Assembly: GCF_009727055.1 (NCBI RefSeq) | Contig: NC_052357.1 | Coordinates: 88,683,579 to 88,747,578, forward strand | Source of the DNA: Benincasa hispida | Taxonomy: Eukaryota; Streptophyta; Magnoliopsida; Cucurbitales; Cucurbitaceae | Reading direction: 5' to 3' | Length of the DNA: 64,000 nucleotides | Shown: one piece after another, positions 43,306 through 54,305 of the stretch | Numbering within the stretch: position 1 is the first letter of the stretch | Layout of the letters: each line of letters begins with the position of its first letter | Notes under the pieces: model-generated | The model's database searches: none | Told to the model about the DNA's origin: nothing | The model's input: only the letters and a program-made list of their open reading frames with translations | Translations under genes and position numbers: made by a program

Positions 43306-45814
43306 GATGAGAATCACCTAGAAAAACGACATCAAACAATGGTCTTCTTGGGAGGAAGTCTTAAGCCTTTAGAATTTGAGGTGGTTGCATCCGATTGGAA
43401 GCTCATGCATTGCTAGGTAGGAATGACACTTAGATTGCATGTGATTCAAAGAGTTGCGTTGTTAGTGTGAGGAGGAAACACTTGGACATGCAGCCAAGTA
43501 GGAGGTGTCATTTAGAGAAGGTTTGGACGCCTATGAATAGGGCCAAAGACATCATTTTTCATATCACAATTCAAAAATATATTAAAAAGAAGTGGGAAAG
43601 TTGAGGCCAAACCTTGCGTTGAGAGCAAAATCCATGCGTTAACCATAGAGTTTGAAAGAGGACGCATTGGACAGTGAAGTCTGGAAAATAGCATCAACTT
43701 GGGACGAGGAGTTTCTCCCAATTTACTCGTGAAGTTGATGTGATTTAAAAGCCATATGAAAGATAAAAGAGTCTTGTTTTCATGGGTGGCTTTCCGGAGA
43801 AGAAGCTCTAAGGAATCGGGCTAGAGAATGAGGAAAAGACAGAAGGTCAAGCTGCTCGGGTAAGCTTGAGCCAGTCTTGATTTTTTGATGTTTTTCGGGC
43901 CCAAACCACGAGAATTTATGAGCTACGATTTTGAGGTAATCTTCCTGAGACATTTTAGAGAATATTTGTAGAAGGAAGAAACTCGAGATAAAATCCTATA
44001 ACTATGAGTAGTTTGAGCTTTAAAATGAATCTTTTAATTAATTGGAATTTAGGGTCAAAAGAGGAGCCCGAGAAGACCATAGGAACTTCTAGAGAGAAAA
44101 GTTCCTAAATGACCAAGGTGAGTGGTACTTTCCTTTAAGTTCTTAAAGCATATATTTTAGAGTAAATTGTATATGCTTAGGTTATGAATGAGTATCTAGC
44201 TTGTGATGAGATTATATGATCGGGATGGTCAGGGGTTCAATAGAACCTAGTGCCAGGCCCGGAAGCAAAACCTCACTGGATGGTCAGGGGACACAAGAGG
44301 TCTGGTTCCTAAGCCTGTGGGAGGATCCTCGTATGGGATGGTCAGAGGGCCGATGGGCCTAGCTTCTGAGCCCATGGAGCGGGGAGCTATGGTGCACATA
44401 GGAGACAGAGGGAACGTAAAGAGTAAGCGTTGTAGCTAGTAGCAGTTATCTATCTACCATGTGTGTAGGTAGACAACATACTCATTCTAGTTAATTATTA
44501 GTTTAACTATCTACCGTGCGCGTAGATAGAAGTTGAGACTAGACTCGTTTAAGGCGGAGGTTTGAATGTAACCTCGTATTCGTGATATGCTTGTTATTTA
44601 TGAGTTGAAATAGACTCTAGAAGTTGCCTACCACTCACTAAGCTTTGTAAAAGCTCATTCCTTTATTTCATGTTTTTCTTCCCAGGTAGCGAAAAGGTGA
44701 GGAGTTCCAGGGTGCTGCTAAGGTCAAGGTTTGCCACAAGTCACAGTTACACTTCCGGAGGGTTTTACAGTTGTTGTTGTAAATTTTGTAGAAAAGTCTT
44801 GGTGTTGTATTAACGTTATATCATTGTAATATAAGATGAGCTACTTAATCCACTATAGTTTTCCTCCTTGACTTAATCAGTTGGTTGTTGAATTTTTTCA
44901 TTGGTCAGAGTTATTTCCATAAGAGTTATTATGCAGTAAGTATCAACCAAAGGATTGATACTGCTGACAGTCACGCCCTTTCCTAGGCTCAGAAGGTAGT
45001 CTGGGGCGGGGTGTGACACTAAGTTCCCCATTCTTGCTTATGTGATCCAATCCGCTCTCCCAAGACTTAGATTTGGTTTTTAGACTACTCTCCCGAGTAT
45101 GCCTAAATGATGAATGATGTGCTCATAAGACAGGGTAATCGCATAAACCTGGCTAATGTAAGATTATTCCTATCCCTAGTGAACACTTGCTTACATTGCG
45201 TAATGCGACCAACCACTTGCCCTCCTGGACAGTTAGTTGCTGCTGATTCTACTCATAGACAAGCATTGCGTCCGCCTATAAACAAATGTTGCTACAACTT
45301 CACACTAAGCAAATAAGGTTTTCTCACAACACTCACGCAACGCACACCTCCCGATGGTTTGCTACATGCTTCATATTCCTATGTCGCATGATTAAGTATG
45401 CGATACTCTAGCAATCTTACTCAGTGATGCAATGAAAGTAAAGGATACTAAGTAAATGGAAATGGAATCGAAGGAAATATAGAAATGCATTGATCACAAA
45501 ATATATTAATTCCTTAAGCCAAAATGTAATACAATACAAAGAAAGAAGAGAAATAGAGGGCCAGTTGGAAACAATGTCTTGCTTCCAGCAAATTTGTGTC
45601 AAGGTTGCCGATGGTGTCATGGATGGGCGGTGGAGTAGACTCTCTCGAGCTCTAACTCCGATGAAAGCTCTGATCGTCACTCGGAATGATTGAAGGGGTG
45701 AAGAACTCTTAAGCTATCTTCTCACACTTTTGTCTGGATCACAAGGATTCACCCTAAGGTAGAGAGCCTCAGGCAAAAAACCTTGGATGATTTGAAATTC
45801 TGCTCAACGGCCTC

Positions 45815-45822
45815 TATTTATA
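45815..45822 (-). promoter_or_regulatory. TATA box of LTR R
   Basis: On - CTATAAATAGAGGCC, about 585 bases from the LTR start at 46404, comparable to the Athila LTR TATA 440 bases from its start. Confidence 0.6.
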
Positions 45823-46377
45823 GAGCTCGATCGCCAATAGTAATAATGGACCTGCTCTGAATCTAACACTCGCGGTGCGATGGTCCTTTTCTGAATCTCT
45901 GCTGCTAATGGCGTGGTAGGCGAAATGTCAACATCATCTTTTAATAATCCCAATGTATGCGTTCATGCTTGCATTCCACCAACCTTGTGTTCATCCCTCT
46001 ATTATGGTTATCATTATGTAGCCGCAGTCCCTCTATGATGACCGCAACTTCTATGCGATGACCACATTCGCTTGACGACTGCAACTTCTATGCGATGGAC
46101 GCATGCGGTCGATGGTCGCAACATCCATGCATTGAACGTATGCGTTCGCTTCTGCAATGGAGAGATTCCTCGCATGCGGTCGTCCTTACGATAGCCCGAC
46201 TTCCGCGTATGCGTCCGCTTCATGTATTAGCTACAAAGATAGACAATTAAACGCATAATAGTAGGTTAGCTAAGATTCTTAATGTTGATCAACGCAAACT
46301 CGTTTTCTCATGAATTCCTAACATAATTGCTGCATATTTCTCTTATCAGCCCTCATAATTCTAAATAAAAGGCCTAT

Positions 46378-46404
46378 AATGACGTGCATTTCTACCCGTC
46401 ATTA
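46378..46404 (-). other. Terminal hairpin of LTR R (GAAA loop)
   Basis: On - the first 27 bases form a stem of ATGACGGGTA with TGCACGTCAT around GAAA: eight Watson-Crick pairs, one G-T wobble and one mismatch. The position and loop match 8662-8688. Confidence 0.75.
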
Positions 46405-46409
46405 CTCCT

Positions 46410-47492
46410 CCACATAACTGCTCCTCTGTTAAGAGTGAATACTGACCCCAAAGTTGATTTCCTCGAATCAATATCGGTCTGAAAGTTAGAATTAGTGTAT
46501 CCAATAGGGATTATATCCTTAGGACCATACACGATCATATAATCTCTCGTTCTTCAAAGACACTTGAGAATGTTTTTAACAATAGTCCAACGGTCATGAC
46601 TAGGAATGGACTGAAATCTGCTGACAATTCCTACGGCATAGCATATGTTGGGACGTGTACACAACATTGCATACATCAAACTCCCAACTGCAGATGCATA
46701 TGGAATTCGATTCATCTCCTTAACTTCTTGAGGTGTCTTAGGACTTTGCTCCTTAGACAAGTGAATTCCATGCCTGAAAGGTAAAGATCCTTTCTTGGAA
46801 TTTTGCATTTTATACCTAGACAACATCTTGTTTATATAAGATGCTTGAAATAATGTCAATGTTCTGTTCTTGCGATTCCAAACTATTTGGATTCCAGAAC
46901 ATATTGTGCTTCTCCCAAATCTTTCATTTAGAATTATGATGCCAACCATCTCTTAACGTCGGCTAGATATTCTACCTCATTCCCAATGAGTAGAATATTA
47001 TCAACATACAACACTAGAAAAGTGACAGTTTTGTTGACGATTTTCTTGTAAACACAGGGTTCATCAATATTTTGTTCAAAACCATAAGATTTGATCGTAT
47101 CGTCAAATCTCATATTCCAGGATCTATAAGCTTTTTTTAATCCATAAATGAATCGTTTAAGCTTGCAAACGTTTTGCTCTTAACCCTGCTGTATAAACCC
47201 TTCTGGTTGAGACATATAGATACTTTCTTCAAGATAGCCTTTCAGAAAAGTTGTCTTAACATCTATTTGCCATATTTCATAAAATGTGGCTATGGACAAG
47301 AGTATTCTAATAGACTTTATCATGGCAACTGGAGAGAAGTTTTCTTCAAAATCTAACCCCTCTCTTTGGGTAAACCCTTTTGCCACGAGTCTAGCTTTGT
47401 AGGTCTGTACCTTACCAGTTTGGTCTCGTTTTTCTCTTGTAGATCCATTTGCGGCCGATGGGTTTTACCCCTTCCGGTTGATCTACAAGATC
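46410..47492 (-). pseudogene. Copia RNase H start and reverse transcriptase (element Q)
   Basis: On -, GFTQREGLDFEENFSPVAMIKSIRILL, QIDVKTTFLKGYLEE and MSQPEGF (47180-47386) are the RT fingers and palm. The catalytic box reads YVDN (46997-47008 on +; Asn codon 46997-46999): the second essential Asp is lost. ICSGIQIVWNRKNRTLTLFQ and YASAVGSLMYAMLCTRPNICYAVGI (46554-46949) follow, then the RNase H start cut by R. There are several frame changes. Confidence 0.9.
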
Positions 47493-48850
47493 TCAGATAG
47501 AATTGAAATACATAGATTCCATTTCAAGGTCTATGGCTTTAATCCATTGGTCTTTGTCCACGTCGTTCATTGCTTGATTAAAAGACAATGGATCCTCTAA
47601 ACCATCATCTGGTATGATGACTTGAGTTTCAATTAAACCCATGTACCGGTCAGGCTGTTGCACAACCCTCCCACTACAATGAGGCATTCTCAACTCTTGA
47701 GAAGGATGTGAAGTATCAGTTTCATCAACAACTCTTGTTGACGGGCATGCTCTATCAACAACTCTTGTTGAAGGACCTGCTTGATCAACAACTCTTGTTG
47801 ATACATTTGTCGTTTCTCTGGACATTTTTTCTATTACTAGTTTACTATGAGGTTGATAGTTCTTTATATAATCTTCCTCCAGGAAGGTTGCATTTGTCGA
47901 TACAAACACTTTATCTTCTTGAGGATCATAAAAGAGACCACCTTTTGTTTCTTTTGGGTAGCCTACAAATAGACATACTTTTGAACAGTGTTCCATCTTT
48001 TTAGGATTTTGCACCAACACGTGTGCTGGACAACCCCAAATCCTGAAGTGATGTAAATTTTCTTTACGTCCCATCCAGAGCTCGTAAGGCGTTTCAAAAA
48101 CGCTTTTCGAGGGAACCATGTTCAAAATATATACCGCAGTCTCAACTGCGTGTTCCCAAAAAGAATTTGGTAACTGAGCGTAACTCATCATGGAACGAAC
48201 CATGTCTAGCAAGGTTCTGTTTCTCCTCCTTGCCACACCGTTCTGTTGAGGCGTGTCAGGGGCTGTGAGTTAAGACTAAATTCCACGTTCTATCAAATAG
48301 TTCTAGAATTCTATGTCTATATACTCACCACCTCGATCCGATTGAAGTGTTTTAATCTTTTTACCTAATTGGTTTTTTAACCTCAGCCTTATACTCTTTG
48401 AACTTTTCAAAAGTTTTAGACTTTTGGTGCATTAGGTAAATATGCCCATACCTAAAATCATCTATAAGTAATGAAATATTCATACCCTCCTCTTGCTCTA
48501 ACATTTAGAGGCCCACAAAGGTTTGAATGAATCAGCTCTAGAGGTTCTTTGGCTCTAAGACTTTTTCCAGAAAAAAAATCTTTTTGTCATTTTACCCTAA
48601 AGACAAGACTCACATGGTGGTAATGAACTGTCTTCCAACTTATTTAGATGACTGTTCTTAACCAATCTCTCAATTCTGTTGAGATTTATGTGACCCAGTC
48701 TCAAGTGCCAAAGATAGGCATTTGGAGAAATCTTCCTCTTCTTATGAGTCCCAATAGTTTTAAACATCTCTATGTTCAAAACAGCTTTGACTTCAGTTGG
48801 TTTTAACATGTACAAGTTATTTCCTAATTTTGCAGAGCAAATCTGTTTAT
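47493..48850 (-). pseudogene. Copia integrase and linker (element Q)
   Basis: The longest clean stretch of Q is 47493-48236 on -: RRNRTLLDMVRSMMSYAQLPNSFWEHAVETAV, RIWGCPAHVLV, VCLFVGYPKETKGGLFYDPQEDKVFVSTNATFLEEDY, a linker with three STRVVD repeats, then the start of RT. The catalytic Glu is replaced: NGVARRRN instead of NGVxERRN (Arg codon 48228-48230). The HHCC part AYLWHLRLGHINLNRIERLVKN...PPCESCL is at 48597-48815. Confidence 0.9.
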
Positions 48851-48851
48851 T

Positions 48852-49359
48852 TTATATTTTAATAAACACTTCACCATTTTCGAAATAAACTTTATAATTT
48901 TGTTCTAGCAAACAGGAGACAGAAATTAGATTCCTTTTCATAGAAGGAATATAATATACATTTTTCAAATAAATGTACTTATCTCCTATAAATAACTTCA
49001 TATCTCCCACTGCTTTGACTGAAACAATCTCCCCGGTCCCTACCTTAAAGATTGTTTCACCTTCTGTCAACTGTCTCAGGAACTTGTTTCCTGTGAGATA
49101 GTACATACATAATTAGCGGCACCTAAATCAATATCCAGATTTTATCGTTTTCCACTAAACATGCTTCGATAACAAGTAAATCATATGTATCTTGTTGTTC
49201 GAATTTAGCATTCCCATAATTCATAATTTCAGATGAGTTGGGAGATAGAGAACAATCCTCTGTTAAAACTCTTTTGGTATAATCAACCGCTAGTAATTTG
49301 TTTGTTGATTTGATTTTACTGTTATGAACATTGGAAGTGAGTATACTAGAATTCGACAT
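48852..49359 (-). pseudogene. Gag remnant fused to protease (element Q)
   Basis: On - the start MSNSSILTSNVHN and VLTEDCSLSP resembles only the first ~45 residues of copia Gag (normally ...FVLTEECPP). It jumps directly to YDLLVIEACLVEND, which normally lies after the zinc knuckle. Capsid and nucleocapsid are thus deleted. The protease site DLGAAN appears only after a frame change (near 49125), followed by VGTGEIVSVKAVGDMKLF and IPSMKRNLISVSCLLEQN (48852-49106). Confidence 0.8.
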
Positions 49360-49857
49360 GCTGATAAATTCAAATAAATTCTAATTAGCAAATTGTACCT
49401 AAATCCAAAATCAAATTTTAGAAAAAAGTAATAATGTACTCATAACCATTATTTATTTGCAACGATATTTTAGTGAGTCAGAATATGTGCTATCGAGGGG
49501 CAGTCAGATACTCCTTCACTAAAACAAACAAATTTGACCAAACACTATCCTCGGAATAACTCTTATTCCTGTAGTCGTTTAGTTATCGTTTTCGGTCAAG
49601 ATCTTTACTAACAACTTAGTAATTCTTGTAAGTGTGACCCGCCATTTTCAGATCCTATAGGACGGTATGAATTTGCCTCCGAAATAGAAGACAACATCCA
49701 AGACGGAACTATAAGACCCTATTCATTTTACTGAAGCCTGTGTTGTTCCGAATCCTATGTTACAACCCTCCGAGGGGATAGCCATCGCTAAACGACTAGC
49801 AAAGGGCCGCCTAAAGCAAACCAGCAGGCGCAACATAGGAATCTCACGGTTCAGACT

Positions 49858-49895
49858 CTGTCTCTTATACACATCTAGATGTGTATAAGAGACAG
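49858..49895. other. Tn5 mosaic-end junction adapter (artefact)
   Basis: It is the same 38-bp palindrome as at 13238. It begins a block (adapter, 403-base copy, second adapter) that duplicates 50356-50739. Its translation on - gives the well-known contaminant peptide SYTHLDVYKRQ. Confidence 0.97.
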
Positions 49896-50739
49896 GAATC
49901 GAACCAACCAAGAACCATTCGAAGCTGAACCGGACCAGACAACAAAAGAACCGATCGAACCGGCCGCCCTTGCACATGTTCACCATCTCGCTAAGTCTCA
50001 TCGTTTAGCAATGACGACCATCGTCTAACATTTTGCCAGATCATTTAATAAATGCTGGATTGTTTAGCGTGCAAAAAGGTAAACGATCGTTTAATGCCAT
50101 CGCATAGTACTCAACGCATCACCCAGCTACCACACAATGCTATGAGATCGCGTAGTGCTATCGCATAGCATCTCGACGCATCGCCTAGCTCCCGCATAGA
50201 GGTAAACGATCGCGTAGTGCTATCGCATAGCATCTCGACGCATCGCCTAGCTCCCGCATAGAGGTAAACGATCACGTAGTGCTATCGCATAGCAACTCCT
50301 GTCTCTTATACACATCTAGATGTGTATAAGAGACAGAACCAGACCAACCAAGTTTGAATCGAACCAACCAAGAACCATTCGAAGCTGAACCGGACCAGAC
50401 AACAAAAGAACCGATCGAACCGGCCGCCCTTGCACATGTTCACCATCTCGCTAAGTCTCATCGTTTAGCAATGACGACCATCGTCTAACATTTTACCAGA
50501 TTGTTTAGCGTGCAAAAAGGTAAACGATCGTTTAATGCCATCGCATAGTACTCAACGCATCACCCAGCTACCACACAATGCTATGAGATCGCGTAGTGCT
50601 ATCGCATAGTAACTCGTCACATCGCCTAGCTCCCGCATAGAGGTAAACGATCGTGTAGTGCTATCGCATAGCATCTCGACGCATCGCCTAGCTCCCGCAT
50701 AGAGGTAAACGATCACGTAGTGCTATCGCATAGCAACTC
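49896..50739. repeat. Near-duplicate pair around the adapter (49896-50298 and 50356-50739)
   Basis: GAATCGAACCAACCAAGAAC starts both copies, 460 bases apart. The second copy lacks 19 bases present at about 50040-50059 and differs at a few positions, so the two are not from one identical locus; reads from a sister element may have been merged. Confidence 0.85.
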
Positions 50740-51340
50740 GATGCATCGTTTAGCTCTCGATCAAAGATAAACGATCGAAGTAAGCGATTGCTCAGGGCTA
50801 TCGTAGAGCTTTTCATCACTATCGCTTAGTTCTATCATATAGAATCAAACGATCGCTTAACACCATCGTCTAGCACTGCATGTCATCGTTTAGTATCCGT
50901 CGTAGCTTAAACGATCGCTTAGCTCCATCGTACAGAACATCATTGTGTCGTTCAACATCATGGTAAGCAATTTATTTATTTCCATCGCATAGAAACTTCA
51001 ACGCATCGCTTACCACTATGTCTACACGATCGCTTAGCTCTGCATCTAAACGATTGCTCCACACTATCGCGTAGCACTTCATTGCATCGCTTAGAGCGCA
51101 TCGTTGCTAAACAATCATATAGTACCATCGTATAGTCAATTCAACGTATCGTTTAGTTCCCACGCCAAAGCTAAACGATCGTTTAATGCTATCGTATTGC
51201 AAATTGAACGCATCGTTTAGCTCCCGCAGGTACACGATCGTCTAGCATTCAACATCACAACGACCAGTGCCCATTTCTATACGATCTTCTAGCTTTTCTT
51301 CACATCATGTAGCATCTGGATCTAGACGATCGTTTAGCAA
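49980..51340. repeat. Degenerate array of ACGATCGTTTAG / ATCGCATAG words
   Basis: TAAACGATCG, ATCGCATAGCA, CGCATCGCCTAGCTCCCGC and close variants recur throughout, some in 64-base tandem units (50140-50270). Related words occur in the LTR fragments at 18440-18640 and 22640-22900. CpG density is high. Confidence 0.8.
50299..50336. other. Tn5 mosaic-end junction adapter (artefact)
   Basis: A second copy in this region of the 38-bp head-to-head mosaic ends, closing the spurious block that started at 49858. Confidence 0.97.
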
Positions 51341-51610
51341 CTAGAACCACTGATTTTCTCTGGAACTGCAACTCGGCCTCTTCGTTTGTTTCTTCGATTT
51401 ACAGCTTAATTTTAACTCTAATGACGCCAAATAAATTACAGACTCTTGGAAACATGGCTCATCAAGTAAGAGCTAATTATAAATTTAAATGAGAAATTAA
51501 AGAGAATTAAACAGTCAAAACTCAGAAAATCATATCAGTGCATCAGTTTCATATTTCTCATATAAAACACCCACTAAACTAAAATTAAACCGAATTGAAT
51601 GCTTATTTGA

Positions 51611-51623
51611 TGCTCTGATACCA
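51611..51623 (-). other. Primer-binding site of copia Q (initiator tRNA-Met)
   Basis: On + TGCTCTGATACCA; on - TGGTATCAGAGCA, complementary to initiator tRNA-Met, two bases from the LTR edge at 51626. Confidence 0.92.
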
Positions 51624-51625
51624 AT

Positions 51626-53484
51626 TATAGGATTGTATCAACAGCAACGGAAGCACAAGGATCATCTAAGCATTCAAATTCACTAATTTTGGCATTATAT
51701 AAAGCATGCTTCTGCAGAAAAATGGGTTTCAAGACATACCTCTTGTAGAACTTCTTCAAAGCTCCATCTCCAGCTGCTATCTTCTCCATATCTTGTTATA
51801 GACCACCTCAAGATCTTCTCCACTATTCTCTTGGTGCTCTATATTGAGTTGTGAGACTTAAAACAAGCTTGAATTAAGGGATGGAGAAAAGCTCACTACA
51901 GCAACCTTGTTGAATAACCATTCTTCAAACCAGTTTTTCTCTAAAAAACTCTATAGATTGCATGCTCGATTTTCACTCCAATCTCTTCTTATATTGTAGA
52001 TCAACATGCAAAGAGAAGAGTTGCATGAGTTGCAGCTCATGCTTGGAGAAGACAAGGCCAAGATGTTGCTTCATGTGTGAGCTATTTCAAAGATGGATAA
52101 TAGAAAAAACATTTTTCCATTTTGTGTTTTGTTTTCCAATTTTCCAATTTCATCTAAAAATAAAAATTTTTATTTTATAAAATCTATTTTGATTTTAAAA
52201 ATGAAAAATTAATTAATTTCATAAATTAATTATTAAATAAAATTTTTTTAATTTAATATAAAATATTAAAAAAAAATTTAACACATATCCATCTTTATAT
52301 ATTTAAATCATATTTAAATATATAAATTCTCTTTTTCGTTTAATTCTAAAATTAAACATATAATTATATCTCATATAATTACTAATTCCCTTAATTCTAA
52401 TTTGAACGTTTCAAATTAACTTATCACGCTATTCTAGAGCTAGTCTATTACGAGCTAGTAGGGGGACCTCGCGGACCTACAGATCATGGGCTCCAACAAT
52501 TCGAGATTAATTGGCTAAACTCATTAGACCAAATTAATCTCCATTTGTTAACTAATAGGTCATTCCACTAAAGCCCATAGTTGCACTCCCCTCACTGTAG
52601 ATATATTATGTCCATATGATTTAACCATAATCAACAATTCGACCCTTCACAGGTTGTTCGTAATAACGGCTAGGTCAAATATTTGTTTTCCCCCCCGAGA
52701 TTACGTCTTATTCCTCAAGTCCCTATTGATCCTCTAATGAACAACTGGTTTGTGATCCAAACATCAAACCAAACTCTCTCAGTCCAGTGAGAGGTGGGGC
52801 CCCTTGTTCAAGACCTGGATTCAGTACTTAAGAGAACAACCTTTCTCCTATCCCTAAATCGGGAAGGCATGAACTCTGTCTTGCACCCTATGTCCCCAGC
52901 CATCTATCCAGTCTTACCCCTGAAATGGGAGTGTTATTGAGCCGGTGCTATTGAGCCAACCCTCAACTATACAAATTTAAGGGCAATCCCGAATAAACAG
53001 AAGTTCATAGTTAGCACAAGATTAAGATCGAGTTACCTAGGTCATCTAGGTGAAATAGTTAGTCTTAAACAGTAAACAGTGTTATGAAGTAAAAGTGACT
53101 TATTTCTTGGTCCTGATCTTATGCAAACTCATTGCATAGAACGCCCCCACTCCTCATGTCATAACATGTACGAATTAGGATCACATCGTATGTAGCACTT
53201 TACAACTCTTTGTAATAACTAATAGAGTAGGCCACATCCAATGGTGTTACTAGAATAAGGTACCCAACCTCATTTATGTACCATAGATCATTTTGACTAT
53301 TTACTCGAACCCGATCCACTCTTATGTCTCCACATAAAGTTCAAGTACTCATACAATAGTCATGGGTCTTAGTTTATTGGATTTAGACTTTCATACAATT
53401 TATGAGATCAATAACAACTATATTGATAATAGAAAATGTTTATCATTTTACAAACTGCGAGTTTTTAAGGCATAAAACCCAACA
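51626..53484 (-). repeat. 5' LTR of copia Q
   Basis: It is 1859 bp, starting TATAGGATTG on + (TG mutated to TA) and ending AAAACCCAACA. It is collinear with 39729-41445 apart from about 130 bases near 52012-52140 present only here. AAGACATACCTC near 51731 is the splice-donor-like site on -. Confidence 0.88.
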
Positions 53485-53489
53485 GCTTT

Positions 53490-53990
53490 TACATTCATTG
53501 GACCACAGAGATCCGAATATATTAACTCTAAGGATTCTTCAGCTCTTTAACCTTTTCCACTAAAATATTTTTTGGTCATTTTTCCCTTAAGACACGTTTC
53601 ACATGGTGGTAATGAATCATCTTCTAACTCATTTAGAAGTCCATTTTTCACCAAATGCTCGATCCCATCAAGGTTTATGTGACCTAGTCTTAAGTGCAAA
53701 GATAGGTGTTGCTACTTTTAAGAGAAATACATTGCCTTTTACTTTGAGTTTTAACAGTTTTAAATATCTCATGATTTAAAATTTCTTTTGCTTCGGTTGG
53801 TCTTAATACATATAAGTTATCTTTTAGTCTAGCTGAACCTATAAGAATACCATTCTTGAAAATGAATGCTTTATTACTTTCAAAATTTACAGTGTCATAT
53901 TGTTCAAGTAGACAAGAGATAGAAACTAAATTTCTCTTAATTCTTGGTACAATGTACAAATCCTTAAGAAAAAAATCTATCTCTACAAAA
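53490..53990 (-). pseudogene. Copia integrase HHCC region and protease end (element O)
   Basis: On -, VPRIKRNLVSISCLLEQYDT, IFKNGILIGSARLKDNLYVLRPTEA (53690-53959), then LRLGHINLDGIEHLVKNGLLNELEDDSLPPCETCLKGKM, SDLCGPMNV. It stops at the Q insertion; the rest of the integrase is at 35560-36323. Confidence 0.88.
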
Positions 53991-54305
53991 TAACTTTGCA
54001 GCTCCCACTGCAGTGGCTAAAATGACATCTCCCATTCCGACCTTGACATCATTTCACCTTCTTCTAGCTGCTGAAAGGAACAATTTCCCTGTAAAGAAGA
54101 ACAAATATGATTAGTTGCTCCTAAATCAAGTATCCAAACAAACTCATCATGTTATACAAGACACATTTCTAAAAAAGTAAATCATATTTACCTTCTTTTT
54201 CCTTCTTTGTCTCAACGAGGTATTTAGGGAAATTCCTCTTCCAGTGTCCATCTACGTTGCAATGGAAACACCTGCCCTTATTGGCCAAGTTGGTCTTTCC
54301 ATTTC
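53991..54305 (-). pseudogene. Copia zinc knuckle and protease start (element O)
   Basis: On -, GRCFHCNVDGHWKRNFPKYL is the zinc knuckle with the last Cys changed to Phe. KYDLL, then a stop-containing linker, and FVWILDLGATNHICSS with the protease Asp near 54125 follow. Confidence 0.82.

Larger units (their letters stand above)
42356..45018 (+). repeat. S: gypsy-like solo LTR nested in R
   Basis: It begins TGTGAAACCCAG and ends GGGGTGTGACA, 2663 bp, with CTAAG at 42351-42355 and 45019-45023 as a perfect target duplication. The TGTxAxxCCC start, the GAGTGGTACTTTC block near 44120 and the CCACTCACTAAGC...CAGGTAG block near 44631-44690 parallel the Tekay-like LTR (27712, 23810 and 24488-24540). 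A TATAAAG is at 43299-43305. A GC-rich repeat island lies at 42720-43170. It has no coding region of its own. Confidence 0.82.
41749..46404 (-). repeat. R: solo LTR of an Athila-like family with TA...TA ends, split by S
   Basis: It is flanked by CTCCT at 41744-41748 and 46405-46409. Its ends are perfect 8-bp inverted repeats TAATGACG / CGTCATTA. Read on - from 46404 it has a terminal hairpin equivalent to that of the Athila LTR at 8662, a TATA box (45815-45822) and, near 41930, the block AGTCCCTGAGTTTGACCT which resembles AATCCCTAAGTTCGACCCT in that LTR. Without S the length is about 1988 bp. No internal coding region is present, so it is a solo LTR. Confidence 0.8.
49360..51610 (-). other. 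Leader of copia Q with CGATCG array and adapter contamination
   Basis: It is noncoding. The part next to the primer site (51340-51610) is AT-rich. The region 49980-51340 is an array of CGATCG- and GCATCG-containing words. The region 49858-50336 is an artificial block. No open frame here resembles a known protein. Confidence 0.7.
39729..53484 (-). mobile_element. Copia element Q with both LTRs, gag internally deleted
   Basis: It runs from TGTAGGATTG (39729) to CCCAACA (53484) with GCTTT at 39724-39728 and 53485-53489 as a perfect target duplication. On -: 5' LTR 51626-53484, primer site 51611-51623, leader, a short gag remnant, protease, integrase, RT, RNase H and 3' LTR 39729-41445. R (41749-46404) is inserted in RNase H. 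Without R it would be about 9.1 kb. The region 49858-50336 contains artificial adapter sequence. Confidence 0.88.

Noticed and set aside
45107..45693. Short open frames on both strands (69, 87 and 67 residues)
   Set aside because: They fall in LTR R downstream of its TATA box on -, show no motif and overlap each other.
49980..51340. Possible satellite or centromere array
   Set aside because: Words are degenerate, with no constant period except a few 64-base units, and the block lies between the primer site and protease of a copia element.
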